DNA from: Heracleum sosnowskyi
Lineage: Eukaryota > Streptophyta > Magnoliopsida > Apiales > Apiaceae
NCBI GenBank assembly: GCA_030848705.1
Contig: CM061236.1
Coordinates: 55,819,481-55,883,480, forward strand
DNA length: 64,000 bases
Direction: 5' to 3'
Shown: positions 31,837-45,200 of the stretch, piece after piece
Layout: the number at the start of each line of letters is the position of its first letter
How positions within the stretch are numbered: position 1 is the stretch's first letter
Program-made: the position numbers and the translations under genes
The notes under the pieces: generated by a model
Databases searched by the model: none
Told to the model about the DNA's origin: nothing
Seen by the model: the letters and a program-made list of their open reading frames with translations, nothing else

Positions 31837-32613
31837 TTATGCTTTACAACCTATCAACTTTCAACCTGGTGGCATAATTACAAATCTTCTCAAAGATCCA
31901 AAGCACTGTGGACAGAAATGTACTCAAACTTGAAGCAGATGCCACATAACACTAGAGGAGGTATAAGTTATAGAAATGTTGAATTCACAAACATGTCATA
32001 TGTTGATCCTCATGCATTGGTTGAAGTTGGAGGAAATTTAACTTCTGAACACCTGAACAAACTACAAGTTGTGGATATAGTTTTAGATTGTCATGATGGT
32101 GTTGAAAAGAAGGAGAAGCTTCTTTATTTCATGAAAGATGGAAGTGTGAAGAAAATGTCTATTCAGGAGCTACTAGTGAAATCTACAAAGGACTGAAATA
32201 TGTTCATTATCTGCTCAAAGGCAAGAATAAAGTGTGCAAGGAATGGTCTGATATAATTATATCAACCATTAGACAAAGATTTGATGGAGGAAGGAACTAT
32301 GATGGTGAATACACTCCCATGTACTTAAATCTTAGAGGTCAAGAAGTGGAAATGCAGAGAGGCAGTGTTGTCAAGGAAATGTCTTTAGGCTTGAAATAAT
32401 TGTCTCTTAATCCTGATGGGAAAGAATTTGCTTATCTACTGCTTGAAGAGCTTGATCTACAGAGAAGTTCTATCCAAAATCTCAGAGCAGCTATCTATCA
32501 GATTAATGAGGAAGATGAAGAACTCAAAAATCTAAAGGGAAGACTGATTCAGATTCTTGAAGACAAAGAAGAAGATTTATTGTCAAACTTCTTGAAGATG
32601 AATTTGTTCTACT
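31837..32613 (+). pseudogene. Element C extra-ORF fragment
   Basis: Similar to 27100-27902 of element A throughout (INF/INFQPGG, HNTRGGI, DPHAL, TSEHLN, DIVLDCHDG, YLLLEELDLQRSSIQNLRAAI). A one-base deletion near 32190 (ACAAAGGACTG instead of ACAAAGGAACTG) and a TAA near 32397 break it. It is a second, independently decayed copy of the same conserved C-terminal domain. Confidence 0.85.
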
Positions 32614-32732
32614 AGAAAATCTAAAGATAAGTTTGTTGCTGAAATTGCTTGTACATTTTGTAAATATATTTTTGGTATCATTGAATTTAGGAATCTATAC
32701 TTTATTTTACAAAGTATAAGATTGGGGGAGAT

Positions 32733-33263
32733 TGTTAGATCAGGATTCACTGATCATCAGTATCTGGACTACTGGTCGGGATTGAGATGCTGATGTCATC
32801 GGGATTGCATACCGTCAGTATCAGGATTGTTATCAGGACTGAGATCAGGATTATCATCAGGATAATCAGGACTGGAAGCTGATCAGTATTACTTCAAGAT
32901 AACTATTGAGTCCAAAAAAATAAGGAAGATTGATTTGTCGGTTCCTAGTTTATAGGAATTTAGCTGTCAGATAAGATATAGTTTGTAATTGATTTTAACT
33001 TATCTTGTATTTGATAGAGAAGCTGTGTGTGCTATATAAACACAGTTTAGGTTTTGCATATAATAATCGCTTACACGAGTATCATTGTAACCTAGCAGCT
33101 TTCAAGAACATCAGAATTTCTTGAGAGAGTTTTGTAACAGTTTTATACCAGAATTAATAAAGATGTTATTATTTCATATTTGTGTTTTATATTAGTATTA
33201 AGTCGAAAATCTTATATAATTGTATTCAACCCCCCTTCTACCATTGTTAATTACTGGGCAACA
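32733..33263 (+). repeat. Element C 3' LTR
   Basis: Same ends as the A LTRs (TGTTAGATC...GGGCAACA) but clearly more diverged, 531 bp. CTATATAAACAC lies near 33030. ATCAGGATT words are present in its first 150 bp. Confidence 0.9.
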
Positions 33264-35220
33264 ATACTTCCCAAGTATACTTCTCTAGCAACGTTCACCA
33301 AACCCTTGTTCCCTAGCCAATATGTCCAGCAACTACTGATTACAAATAGAGCAATACAAATCAATAAAGTGATTACAACTCAAAACCCATGAACTCTCAA
33401 ATATATAGTATATATATGATATATAAAGAGCTCGAGAGAATTTGTTTGAATATAGCAAAGTAAAACTGAGTTGTGTGTTCTTGTTGAGATTGGATGGATG
33501 ATAGAAAAAGACACAAGAACAGGTTTAAATAGCTTCACAAACAATGTTCAAAAATCAACCAATCAATTACCAATGTCTAGAATCCAATTTTAACGTTCAA
33601 TTGGTTGGAGAGATTTTAGCAACGTTCATGTGACCGTTTGATAGAGGTTTGGAGAAGATAAATCGAAGAAAAAACAAAACCCTTTTGTCTGTGTGTGTCA
33701 AAAACATGTATAGGAGGTTTTGTAGGAAAAAATCTTTTAAACATGGCAAGCTCCTAGAATTTTGGAAAGCGATTATTAAAAAAGATTTGATAAAAGATTT
33801 TGAGCTCTAAATATATTATGTACGTATTGAGTCTTAAAAGAGCCCTCACAATATATTTAATCAAGTTTCCTAAGATAGATCCATGATCCACGATCTTGAC
33901 AGATTCTGACAGGACAACTTGGCTTGTTGTTTGTATATTGAACATGTGAAGTTGGCTTGCCAAACTGACTCAGTCTAGCACTAATGGATTGATGTTTAGA
34001 TAAACTGACATACATATCAGTAATCTATTTTGCCCTGCAAAACCAAGTTAGTACATATGATAATGGCATGTTATTTTATATGCACTGATATTTCATATCA
34101 GTAAGTCATCTTGCCCTGCAACAAGTTAGGATAAAGCATATAGTTTGCTGCTTTACATCTATAAATACAAACATCTTTGCCACTATGTGATCATCAAAAT
34201 TTATAGAGTTTCATTTACTTGCTCGAGATCTCAAACATTCCAGAAGTCAAGTGTACGTACTATTCAATATGTCAAGGAATCGAGAAGTAAAATACTGTGA
34301 TCGACATGTAAAGGATTCCACAAGTCAAAACACTTACTCGATATCTCAAGAATTCCAGAAGTAAGAATACTTATTCAAGAAGTAACAATCGATATCTTAA
34401 AGAGGCTTGAACGAGAACTCAGAGATATCTAGCAATTCAAAGTACAGTTCTCGAATCAAGTAGTTAGTTATTTCTCGAAAAAAATAAAATTTAAAAAAAA
34501 TAAAATTTAAGTTACATTTGTTTGGACAATTAAATTATTTTATATAATTCATGAGTTATGACAAATATAAAATATAAAATTAATTTATATAAATTATATA
34601 CATGTATGATAAAATTAACTTCTGTCAAATAAAAAAAATTAACTTGATCGAAAAAAGTATCTCTAGCTGTTTTTTTCAACTTTAAGTCGTTTTTCAGCTT
34701 ATTACACAAACATACATTTTGAGTTTAAAGTTAAAAATCACTTTAGGCTTCATGCTTAAAACTCAGACAAATCAGCTCTAAATAATGTATGTTAATTAAT
34801 AATTAATTTATTTCAATATATATAGTAAAATAATAAGCTAAATGAAATAAAATTGAATTTTTAAAAAAATACAATTTCTTTTTTCCTAAGTACATTTTTT
34901 CAATTTTTTTTGCAACATTAGGTTCTTTTTTTGTGAAAATACGATTTTACAATAAAATAAATCTGAATGCTAACCAGAACTATTTCAACTATTTTTCAAA
35001 ACATGTAAAATAAAGCTATATTTTTTACCTTTGATTACAAATCATACTTTTATAAATATTTAATTTTCTAGAACAATAATATTACTTTTAAATAATTTCT
35101 CAATAAAATTTATATAAAATTTCAAGTGTTGTTGGTGTGTTAACGGTAAATAAAAATTAAAAAGTAAAGCCCAATCCCGGGCGTTAAGTTTGCTTCCAAA
35201 ATTCAAAATCTGGACGACAA
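33264..35220. other. Intergenic DNA between retrotransposon nest and MAP65
   Basis: AT-rich; I see no gene. 34224-34440 contains a degenerate series of ATTCCAGAAGT/ATCGAGAAGT/ATTCCACAAGT phrases about 50-60 bp apart, an old tandem repeat. 34480-35110 is mostly A/T runs. The MAP65 upstream region begins at its right end. Confidence 0.5.
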
Positions 35221-35232
35221 GCTATACTTTGC

Positions 35233-35243
35233 AATATATATAC
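35233..35243 (+). promoter_or_regulatory. Probable TATA box of MAP65
   Basis: ATATATATACAC about 30-40 bp upstream of a CT-rich 5' leader (35290-35337) that ends in a good splice donor. No other strong TATA lies closer to the coding start. The assignment rests on position only. Confidence 0.45.
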
Positions 35244-35269
35244 ACACAAAATACATACACACGCATAAT

Positions 35270-35337
35270 TGGCTGAAGACGCCAACTTCTTCGAACGTTC
35301 TCTTTCACTCTACCCCCTCCCCATTTCTTTGGTTTCT
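35270..35337 (+). other. MAP65 5'-UTR exon (non-coding)
   Basis: The CT-rich leader ends at the donor CTG|GTAAGT-like site (GTAAGT at 35338). The next acceptor, TTAG at 36180-36183, precedes the coding ATG by 16 bases. A long first intron in the 5' UTR is common for plant cytoskeletal genes and often boosts expression. The transcription start is approximate. Confidence 0.55.
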
Positions 35338-36199
35338 GTAAGTATTCATTCTTTGTTTTACACCCTCCCCCAGTTTCTTATTTTTTTAAATTTTTGTTCT
35401 TCGATTTGGGGTTTTTGTGTTGTTGATTCTATTGGCTTTTGTATGGGATCTGGGTTCTATTTGACAAAACCCTTATGGGGTTTTCAACAATTTTGTTTCT
35501 TTTTACTTGACTCTAATTTTATCAAACTGCTAATTTTTCAAGATTCTACTTACCAACATTCATATCTCTTGTTGATTATCTGAATACTGTTATCTTTTGT
35601 CTATGTAGCAGTCTGTGAATTTGACTTGAGTCGTGGTTTTCTTGAAATTTTTTGTGGCTGAATGTCGAAATGTGCTCCCATTTGTGTGAGTTTCACCGAC
35701 TTGTTTTGTGTGAGTTATATAGATTTTGTTAATGTTTTAATTGCATAGTGTTCTTTTCTCCTTATTTAGTTCTATGTTCATGGTAATTGCAGTTTTTGCT
35801 ATGTTAAAGTTTTATGGATTTGCTGATTTATTACGATTAGTATTTGTTTCTTTAATATGAATAGTCTACTTATTTCAATAACTTTCTTTAAAACGAAGAC
35901 ACTTGCAGTCACTCTAAAATGATTATTTCTTAGTGTAATGCAATATACATATATATTATAGTGACGATAGCAGTCTACAGTATTATGATACTTTGTATTT
36001 TTTTTTTTTTTGAACAATACAGTATTATGCTACTTAAGTTTGTCCTAATTATGCATGCTAGTAGTCTTATGAGTAAGGTATGTGAACATGAACTTGAATT
36101 TGGAACTTCGATTTTGTTTCTCTTTGTTGGCTGGAATCCGATCAAAATATAAAGGGTACTAAACAAACTTGTATGGTCCTTAGGTTGTAATCATACCAA

Positions 36200-39100
36200 A
36201 TGGCAGCAATTGAAGCACCAAATTTATTTCTTGGAGAAACCACTTGTGGTTCTTTGCTGCAGCAGTTGCAGGTGATACCTTTTCTGTAATTCTTTAGTTC
36301 TCCATACCTGTTCCTTGTACCTTTTGTAATTGCTCCATTAATTAGTATTTACATGTAACACCTAAGCTGTTCTTCAATGCAGCATATCTGGGATGAGGTT
36401 GGTCAAAGTGACGAGGAAAGAGATAAGATGCTTCTTCAGTTAGAACAGGAGTGCTTGGATGTGTACAAAAGAAAGGTTGACTTGGCTGCAAAGTCAAGGG
36501 CAAAGCTACTTCAGGCACTGGAAAATAGTAGAGTTGAGTTAACAAGTCTTTTAGCATCTCTCGGAGAGAAGACTTTTGTTGGAATCGTAAGTTACCATAT
36601 TCTTCACTTGTCTGATGGATTATTCGATTACCTCCTGCTATATATTTGCATGAACTACAATTCAAATGCAATGCAATAAAACGCAGTCAAGACTCCTCAA
36701 ATGTGTCTTTGGGTTCTTAACTTGATACATCGTAATGTCCTGTTTGATTTGCAGCCTGACAAGAGCTCAGGAACAATCAAGGAACAGCTTTCAGCTATAG
36801 CACCAGCACTAGAACAACTATGGAAGCAAAAAGATAAGAGGATCAAAGAGTTCTCAGATGTACAGTCTCAGATACAAAAGATATATGGTGAAATTGCAGG
36901 GACTACTGAGCACGTAGGGAACCTTGCAGTTGACGAATCTGATTTATCGCTGAAGAAATTAGAAGAATTTCATGCTCAGCTTCAAGAACTGGAGAAAGAG
37001 AAGGTAAAGTTTCTTATAAATGACACTGTTTGTGCTCAGTAAGCCAACAAGAGAATGGCTGAACCCTTCGGTTTTTTTTTCTGTCTGGCAGAGCGAGAGG
37101 CTAAATAAGGTCCTTGATTTTGTGAGTACTGTGCATGATCTTTGTGCTGTCCTCGGAATAGACTTCTTTAGTACTGTGACTGATGTTCATCCAAGCCTTA
37201 ACGACTCTAGTGGCTTGAAATCTAAAAGTATTAGCAATGACACCTTATCTCGGCTAGCTAAGACTGTCTTAGCCCTGCAAGAAGATAAGCAACAAAGGTT
37301 GCTTAAGGTAACAATTTTATACCCGACTTATTAGATCAGCTGCAACCTTTTTATTTTATGTTTAAATATTACTCTGTGGATGAATTGTCTGGTCAGATAT
37401 GTTAAAACAAGTTGTTCCTTTTATCGGTTGAGTTTTAAATGACACTTATTACACACCATTTGGAGAATCTGCTAATCTTTAACAGATAGCAAGACTTGTC
37501 ATGCTTGATTGTTAGCTTTTCTTTGTTCTACATGACGATGTTATTATTCTTTTAAAGCCTTATATTGTAGTAGATGATTCTCATCAATTATAACATGAGT
37601 GTTGTATGTCACTATAATTTCGATCTTTGGGTACACTAAATTTTTACATGATTATTGTTCTCGAAAGGAGTTCTCAACTTCTCATCGTTAAGTGTATGGG
37701 CGATAACATGTGTATTGTTAATTACATGTTTTCATTGTTATTTTTGTACAAGACTACTACTAGGTGTAATGCATATTTTAAAAGAAGCTTTTTGCTTTAC
37801 ATTTGTTCAGTTGTTTTAGGCCTGAAATATTCTCTTGGGCTTAGGTAAATCTCTTGGTCCGTGTCAGAACCTTGTTGACTTTACAAATTTCAGCTCTAGA
37901 TTGTTTTTTGTGTCTTGCAAAGTTATACACCTAGTATAGTCATTTGATATATCTTTCTTCTACAGCTTCAAGAATTAGCTATAGAGCTAATTGATCTGTG
38001 GAATTTGATGGACACCTCAGAGGAAGAGAGACACTTGTTTAATCATGTTACATGCAACATATCAGCTTCCGTTAGTGAGGTCACTAATCCCGGAGCTCTT
38101 GCTTTGGATCTGATTAATCAGGTATTTAGGTTACTACTTGGTTTAAATATATTTGAACCTCTGAATACTTATTTAAATATATTCATTGCTAGGCCAAAGT
38201 GGAAGTTGAAAGGCTGGATCAACTAAAAGCTAGCAGGATGAAGGAAATTGCTTTTAAGAGGCAAGCTGAACTGGAAGAAATATTTGCTCGTGCCCATGTA
38301 GAGATTGATACTGAGGCTGATCGTGGGAAAATATTGGCCTTGATTGATTCTGGGAATGTTGAGCCTTCCCAGTTACTGTCTGACATGGATAATAAGATTA
38401 TAAAAGCAAAAGAGGTGGCTCTTAGCCGAAAAGACATACTAGATAAGGTGGAAAAATGGATGTCAGCTTGTGAAGAAGAGAGTTGGCTTGAAGACTACAT
38501 GAGGGTATATATTTTCTTTGACTCGGCCTTCAGCATGTTACGTCGTTGCTAGGGTTATGTGATCCTGCTATTATTATTTTCTGAAAATGGTTGAGGATCA
38601 TAATTCACAAATATCTAACCCTCATTCAAGTTAACTCTTTTTCTGAACAATTAAAGTCATGAACTTTAAATACCTGATAGCCGCACTAACCTTAAACACT
38701 ACCCCACATATTGATATACTGTTATTTTGCCGAATATATTTGCCGAATATATTTGCCTATTCGTTGTCCGTAATTGGTGCACTGAGAATATCTATCGGCA
38801 CATGCTGGATAAAAATCATTGAATTTTAGTTTACTTTAACATGCAGTTAATAGAGTACAATTAAACTCTTGCAACCAAACAGAGTGTTTAATGCTGTTGT
38901 ATTGTAAAACTGCATGAACTTCATCATGATTATTTAATTCTTCAGTTTTTTTGTTGTGCTCTCCATAAGTTTATAAGTACCGTCACTTGTTACAACAGGA
39001 TGACAACAGGTATAACGCCAGTAGAGGTGCACACTTAAATCTTAAGCGAGCTGAAAAAGCTAGGATATTAGTCAACAAAATACCAGGTACGTGTTACTTC

Positions 39101-40422
39101 TGAAACTGTTTCCAGATATTACAAATTACTCTTATTATATAATATATAATTATGCAGGGCTTGTGGTTTATGATGATTGGTATGTGTAATGAACCTGTGG
39201 GTCAACATCTGTTGCCCTTTCACTATTTTTATTGAATATGTAACTGTGAGATTGGATGGTGTTAGTTGTAATGAAGCTTGAGATACTTCGAGTTGGTAGA
39301 TATGGTTGTGCAATTCATTTTAAGTTAGATATGAAGTTAGTGGTTTAGTTCCAACTTCCAACTAACACGAAAAGATAGATTGTAGGAAATATAATTCTAT
39401 CTCTATATGCAACTTGAGTTTGTGATGCATGGAGATTTCATCAACATGATAGAGGGATCTGTTGTGCAATTAACTAAAGCTATGAGATGGTGGACGGTTA
39501 CAACTGTTAAAAATATGGCCAGGTAGCACGCACAATGTTAACAATTAAGCTATAGAGACACAGGTGTTAGCAATAACAAGGATTTGATTCGATTAAACAA
39601 GTTCACCAAAGTTGAACGTACAGAATTACTGAAACATTTTTCTCAAGTAGGAACTTGCTACTTCTTTGTTGACTCAAACAAAGGAAATGATACTTTATAT
39701 ATTGACTTGTAATCTTGGTTGTTTGACTTTAGTAATGCTCACTGCATGACTGATATTTATTAATATCTTAATGTAGCTCTTGTTGATACATTAGTTGCCA
39801 AAACACGAACTTGGGAGGAAGAACGTGGGTCAACATTCAGTTATGATGGTGTTCCGCTACTCGCAATGCTCGACGAATATGCAAATCTTAGGCATGACAG
39901 AGAAGAAGAGAAAAAAAGGATGAGGGTCAATTTCTGCTCTTCTATTTCTAAACTTCTTTTTGATCAGACAATAGATTTTTTACATATTAATTTCTATACT
40001 TCAGACTGCTGTAGCATGCTTCTATTGAGATATTTTTCACTTACAAGTTTCACGGTCTTGTTTAAAGGCTTTAGATTATGGCAGTGCTTAAATGTGTTGG
40101 TTTTGGGCTGTCATGATATTTTATTGGTGTTGTACAGGATCAGAAGAAGTTTCATGAACAGCTGAATACAGAACAAGAAGCAATATTCGGTTCAAAGCCT
40201 AGCCCAGCACGACCTCTAAGCTCCAAGAAGGTGGTGGGCCCACATGCAAATGGAACACCTGGAAGAAGATTGTCTCTTGCCCATCAGAATGGGTCAAGGT
40301 CCATAAATAAAGATAGGAAGAGGGACATGAGGCCGGTTGCTCCTGTGAATTATGTTGCTCTACCAAAAGAGGATGCTGCATCATATATTTCTGCCTCTGA
40401 GCCTCGTCCTAGTACACCGTAA
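36200..40422 (+). CDS. MAP65: MAP65-1/2-type microtubule-associated protein (PRC1/Ase1 family), 576 residues
   Basis: Nine coding exons: 36200-36271, 36383-36586, 36755-37003, 37092-37307, 37966-38121, 38193-38504, 38999-39086, 39777-39925, 40138-40422. They sum to 1731 nt with consistent phases. The protein cross-links antiparallel microtubules in cortical arrays, preprophase band and phragmoplast as a homodimer. The N-terminal part is a helical rod for dimerization (HIWDEVGQSDEERDKML; PDKSSGTIKEQLSAIAPALEQLW). The most conserved microtubule-binding block spans about residues 390-475 (WMSACEEESWLEDYMR, AHLNLKRAEKARILVNKIP, DGVPLLAMLDEY). The basic tail has PSPARP and GRRLSL, matching the CDK/MAPK and Aurora sites known in Arabidopsis MAP65-1. 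Length is close to that protein (587). The exon 9 donor is GTCAAT, weaker than the others. Confidence 0.95.
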
Positions 40423-41520
40423 TAGTCAAGGAAACGTGATAAAAAGGTCTATACTTTATGATATATAAATTGTTATGGCCAGTTTGGTAGTTGCTACTTG
40501 CTAGTGGTAATACATAGTTCAATAGGTAGTCATTATATAGTAAAGAGACTGGGTGGGTGGTAGCTTCTATAGTTGAAGTATAAGATGAGAAGATTGCAAG
40601 ACCTTATCAATTCTGCACTGTAAGAGATCTTTATACTTGGAAAGTGACCTTGTCAGTTCTGCACTGTAAGCATTAGGATGAGATCTTTATACTTGGCAAA
40701 TGGCAAGTGCAGTCCTGTCAATGCAGAATACATGTTTGTTGCAGCTGCTTGATCTTCTTAATATTTTAAACATTTTCGACTTTCATCTCAAGTTTAAGAT
40801 TAGTAAAGACATCTTACTTTGGGGAAGTAACAAAGATAATATCTTTGGTAAACCTTATGTTGTGCATACTTGACTATGGAAATCATACCCTAAAATTTAA
40901 TATTACACTTGGTAAAAAAATTGATTCAGAGCTGTGCTGTTTCCTGAGTGTTAAATTTTAGTAATGAATATAGTCGTTGCTCCCAGAGAAGTTGAATAAA
41001 ATAGCATCATACTCTAGCTTCCAAATGTGAATACACCTGACAAATTCATTCATTTGTCTAGTTGCATGAACTAGTCTCTCTCAGTGTTGTCTAGTTGTAA
41101 TGTTGTTGCACTTTAATCTCTAAATAAATGATTGTTGCACTCGACAAAAAATGATTAAACTGCCTATATCATTTGATTCGGGCCTGCATTGTGTTTTTTG
41201 AATAGTTGTTAAAGTCATCATCTCCTCTTCAAAGGTTATTATGAACATATAAATTTGCAGTTTAACGTTTTTGGATTTGTTGTAATCTACGCATGACTAG
41301 TCTCCATGCATGCATTTCATAACATCCTCGTCTTTGGCTTCTCTTTTCACCTTGATTCATAGATATTATCTACCTCAACTTTTCCTTATAAAAATACCGG
41401 CCAAGCGTCCTTGGGTGATTTCTTATGATTCAGTCGAAGAAATAGCTAAAACCATCCTCACCACTTGGGTGTTTTTCAATTTTCAAGCAGTTCTCTGGTA
41501 GAATTCATCCTTCATCTGAG
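40423..41520 (+). other. MAP65 3' UTR and intergenic DNA
   Basis: Two stop codons end the CDS (TAA TAG). The following 300 bp contain direct repeats of GATCTTTATACTTGG(C/A)AA (about 40627 and 40682) and T-rich stretches fitting a 3' UTR. No clear AATAAA near 40500-40700; AATAAAAT near 40996 is far. No protein-coding signal is seen until 41521. Confidence 0.4.
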
Positions 41521-41643
41521 ATGGCTTCTACTTCTATAGTTTACGGCCTAGAGATGTTGAAGTCAGATATTGATGATGATGAAGTGAAGAAGGATGCTTT
41601 AACAGTAAAGCCAAACCGGAATAAAGAAAAGAGTGAGATTTAG
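41521..41643 (+). CDS. Possible small protein, 40 codons
   Basis: ATG at 41521 opens 40 codons ending TAG at 41641. The product starts MASTSIVYGLEM and continues with an acidic patch (SDIDDDEVKK) and a basic end. A TATA-like TTATAAAAA lies near 41386, about 130 bp upstream. I do not recognise the family. It lies in the 1.8-kb gap between two convergent genes and could equally be chance or a gene remnant. Confidence 0.25.
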   Translation: MASTSIVYGLEMLKSDIDDDEVKKDALTVKPNRNKEKSEI

Positions 41644-42247
41644 GTTGCAACAAGTAGTTGATATCCTTCATATTCAGCAGATGGGTATTACTTTTCCAAC
41701 TCAACTACGTGGTTTATTTATTCTTAATCCGATTTTTTTCTAGATTATTAACAATATAACTCAAAATTAGCCTCATAAAATTATAAAATTGCAAAACAGT
41801 AATACATAATTCAAAATTAGCTTCATAAAATTGCAAAAATAAAAAATAAACGCCTTAGTTGTTTGGACCCTGACTTCTCAAACAACACAACCTACACAAA
41901 ACAGTAATACGGCCTCATGCATGACTTATACGGAAAATATAACTCAAATAGCCCGTTTGCACGTCAAAATTTACTACGCTCATTCTGTAACAATTAAATT
42001 GCTAGACTACAAGTACAATATTTGTAAGAAGAAGAAAATAATAACATATCGGTCGGCCAAATGAAGTAATCTCTACATATATACACTAATTTTCAAAAAT
42101 GTGCAATACCATCCAGCCTGTCTAGCTCGAGAATGCCCCTTGGCAAGAATGTGCATCCATGAATCCTCAGTATCCCACATCATCAAATTTTGGTGTAGAG
42201 TTTTAGTAGTCATTACACCAGGAATTTGCACCTCTTCGATAATTTTA

Positions 42248-45200
42248 TCATAGAAAATAATCAGGTGGTGGCTTTCTCACAGGAGCTCCTCTTGATTCCT
42301 GCATATCAATTCACCGACATACCACTATTTAATACAGCTTTAAAAGGTTGCTTATCGATTATAAAGTGGTAATATATAAACCAAAGAATCTAAATCTAGT
42401 TGAATTTCAGATCCTACATCAGCTAAAATGGTATCACCAAATATAAGTATTTATAGATATTTGGACATATACATAATGCAAGTCCTAACATTAATATCAA
42501 AACAACATTAAGAAAACCAAAACATTAAAAATTTGATAGTCAGTTTTGATTCATTTGTATTTGGGTCTATTTAAAATAATAACAATATGATTTATTTATT
42601 TTTTTGCTAAACAACAATATGATCTATTTGATGGTAAAATCATAATTTTAAATAATAATAATAATTCAATAATGCAAATTATGCTAATCTTTCGGTCACA
42701 TAACAGAATAGACATAATTTTTAATAAATAAAATTTTAGATATCATATAACGGGAAAAGAATAATAAATGAGTAAAGTGCACTTTGTGTACTCGTACTTT
42801 AGTCAAGACACCACTTGCAATATTATAGTTTAAATGCACTTTAGAGTAAAATGCGAGTACACAAAATGCACTTTACTCCCTAAATTAATAACGGAGTTAA
42901 CCTCAGTTAACGGAATGCAACAAAGTGCATTGAAATACAAACATTGATATTGCAACTGCTCGATTTTGAACTATAGTATTGCAAGTGGTGTCTTGACTAA
43001 AGTGCGAGTACACAAAGTGCACTTTACTCATAATAAATTACTAGTTTTAGTTACAATGAAGATACCTTTTACAACTAAAATCATGTATGGTACATGCAAG
43101 TGCTTAAGCTAAAATATCTATACGTATATTAAAATATTATATTTATTTAATTTTAATCTAAATTCACTTTCAATTCTATTCCAATTTCATCTCTTCTATA
43201 AATGTTAAATTTCTATCAGAATTCACTTAATATCTAGCAAGAGAAACCATCTATTCGCAGAAATTTTCCACAGATAAATGACCTGAAAAAGAAAAAATTA
43301 AGCACATATAGAGTGATTTTGCCCCAACATTCACATCAATTTTCATTGTTTATCTTATAATTTATTCACAAAAAATTCCTATTCGCGGAAAATCGGATAG
43401 AGTCGCTTGCGAGGCACCAAGACCCATATATTTTGCATTTGTTAAACACTTAAATTTTATTTTAAAATTTACTTTCAAATTTATTAGAACAAATCCAATG
43501 CTAGATGCAAAATGATATAATCAGTGCTATATTATGGCACCAAAAATAACATGCACTCCGATGCTAGTTGCATTTTGCAACCATATATTTACATATTTAA
43601 CTAACTTTTTGTCCAACTCACCTAAATTTCATTTAAAGTAGACCAACTTGCATAACATTTATGGTAGATTGATGATGTGACTAGATGCAAACTTGGCACC
43701 AACTATGCATTTATGCATATTTGCATCTACATATGCAACTTCTTTGGAGGTGATATTTTTTGCATTTGGTGCCAATTTATAGCAATGCCATCAAGTTTGA
43801 CATTGCATTGCTCTTATAATTTCATTGACCATGTACATGTAAGTTTTCATTTAAAACTGTATTTCAGTAATGTTTTAATTTTTTTTATATATATGTAAAT
43901 ATATAGGGTTGCAATCTACAATTTACATTTTATATATAGAACAATAAAGTACACCATCATAACACTTCATTTTTCATACAAACTGATTTGCTAAGATTAG
44001 AATTACAAAATATAACAACACTCAAATTTAACATATCGAATTTAACGTAGAATCTTATCTAAATTTAAAAATCAAACGTTATATAGAATCCAATATAGAA
44101 TCTTATACATATACTTGTAACAATGAAATTATGTGTAATCATGTTATAATTTATCCTAATTTTTTGTTAAATTCTATTTTTATTCATAAAAAACCTTTTT
44201 TGGTGTGAAAATTAGAATCAAAATGCAATTATATATAAGATTCTATGGTGTTATACAAGAGTGTTCTTTATGGAACAATGACCTATATATATATATATAT
44301 CTATATATAAATTTCTATTTAAGATTACACACAATTTACGACATGCGATTTACTCATTTTATTATATTTTAAAATATTTTGTATATGTTAATATTAATTA
44401 AGGTTAATTTTTATACTCCCTCCTCCGTCCCTCTCATTTCTTTACAAATGAGTTTGGCACGGAGGCTAGGAAAAAGTATAAAAAAAATGGAGAAAAGGAA
44501 AAAAAAAAGAGTACATACTATATTTAAATAATTGAGGGGGGCATCCATAAAAGTAAAGTGTAAAGAAATGTATGGGACGGTTGGAGTATATACTAATTGG
44601 TAGGTTCAATCGCCTATTTAAAATAAAAAATTGTGACACCTTTGATCTTTTAGGCCAAATTCAAATCACAAAAAACATAAGCTTTTCAAATAGAATCATA
44701 TGGATTGGTTTACTCTTTTGGATCAAATTAACATAATAAAAATATAGACTCTAACAAATAAGAATTAGATACTATATAATGGGAATTAAAAATATATTTT
44801 TTCATTTAAAAACGGGTTATTTTATTTAAAAGTAAAATCATACTTAGTATTTAAAAATATTTTTGCTATTATATAAAATTAGTATACTATTTTTTATATT
44901 CATTTTAATCTAATATTGACTTTCAATAGCATTCCGATTTTAGTTCCACATGTTAGTTTTAATCTAAAATTACTTGTAACATTTTGTATATGTTAATTCT
45001 AAGTTAAAATTAACTTTTAATTCTATTACAATTTTGACCTTATATATGTTAATTTCACTTAAAATTTACTCTCGATCCTATTACAATTTTGATTATATAC
45101 AATCCTATTAAAATACTCAAAATTTTCTATTAAATTTAATTTAAGCTTTACTTTTTAATTATATATGTGTTAGTATTTTTATAAACTTTATTCTTATTTT

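Larger units (their letters stand above)
31837..33263 (+). mobile_element. Element C: 3' remnant of a copia element of the A family
   Basis: Starts abruptly where element B was inserted, matches the end of the A extra ORF, then has the same polypurine tract and an LTR at 32733-33263. Its 5' part must lie left of the window, beyond B and D. The five bases after it, ATACT (33264-33268), would be its TSD. This is the outermost and therefore earliest inserted layer. Confidence 0.85.

Noticed and set aside
33264..35220. Another gene between the nest and MAP65
   Set aside because: No frame above 70 codons with domain signal and no plausible exon chain.
43490..43815. Short + strand ORF at 43677-43898
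   Set aside because: It lies in a MITE-like repeat within the PP4 intron and reads AT-rich random sequence.
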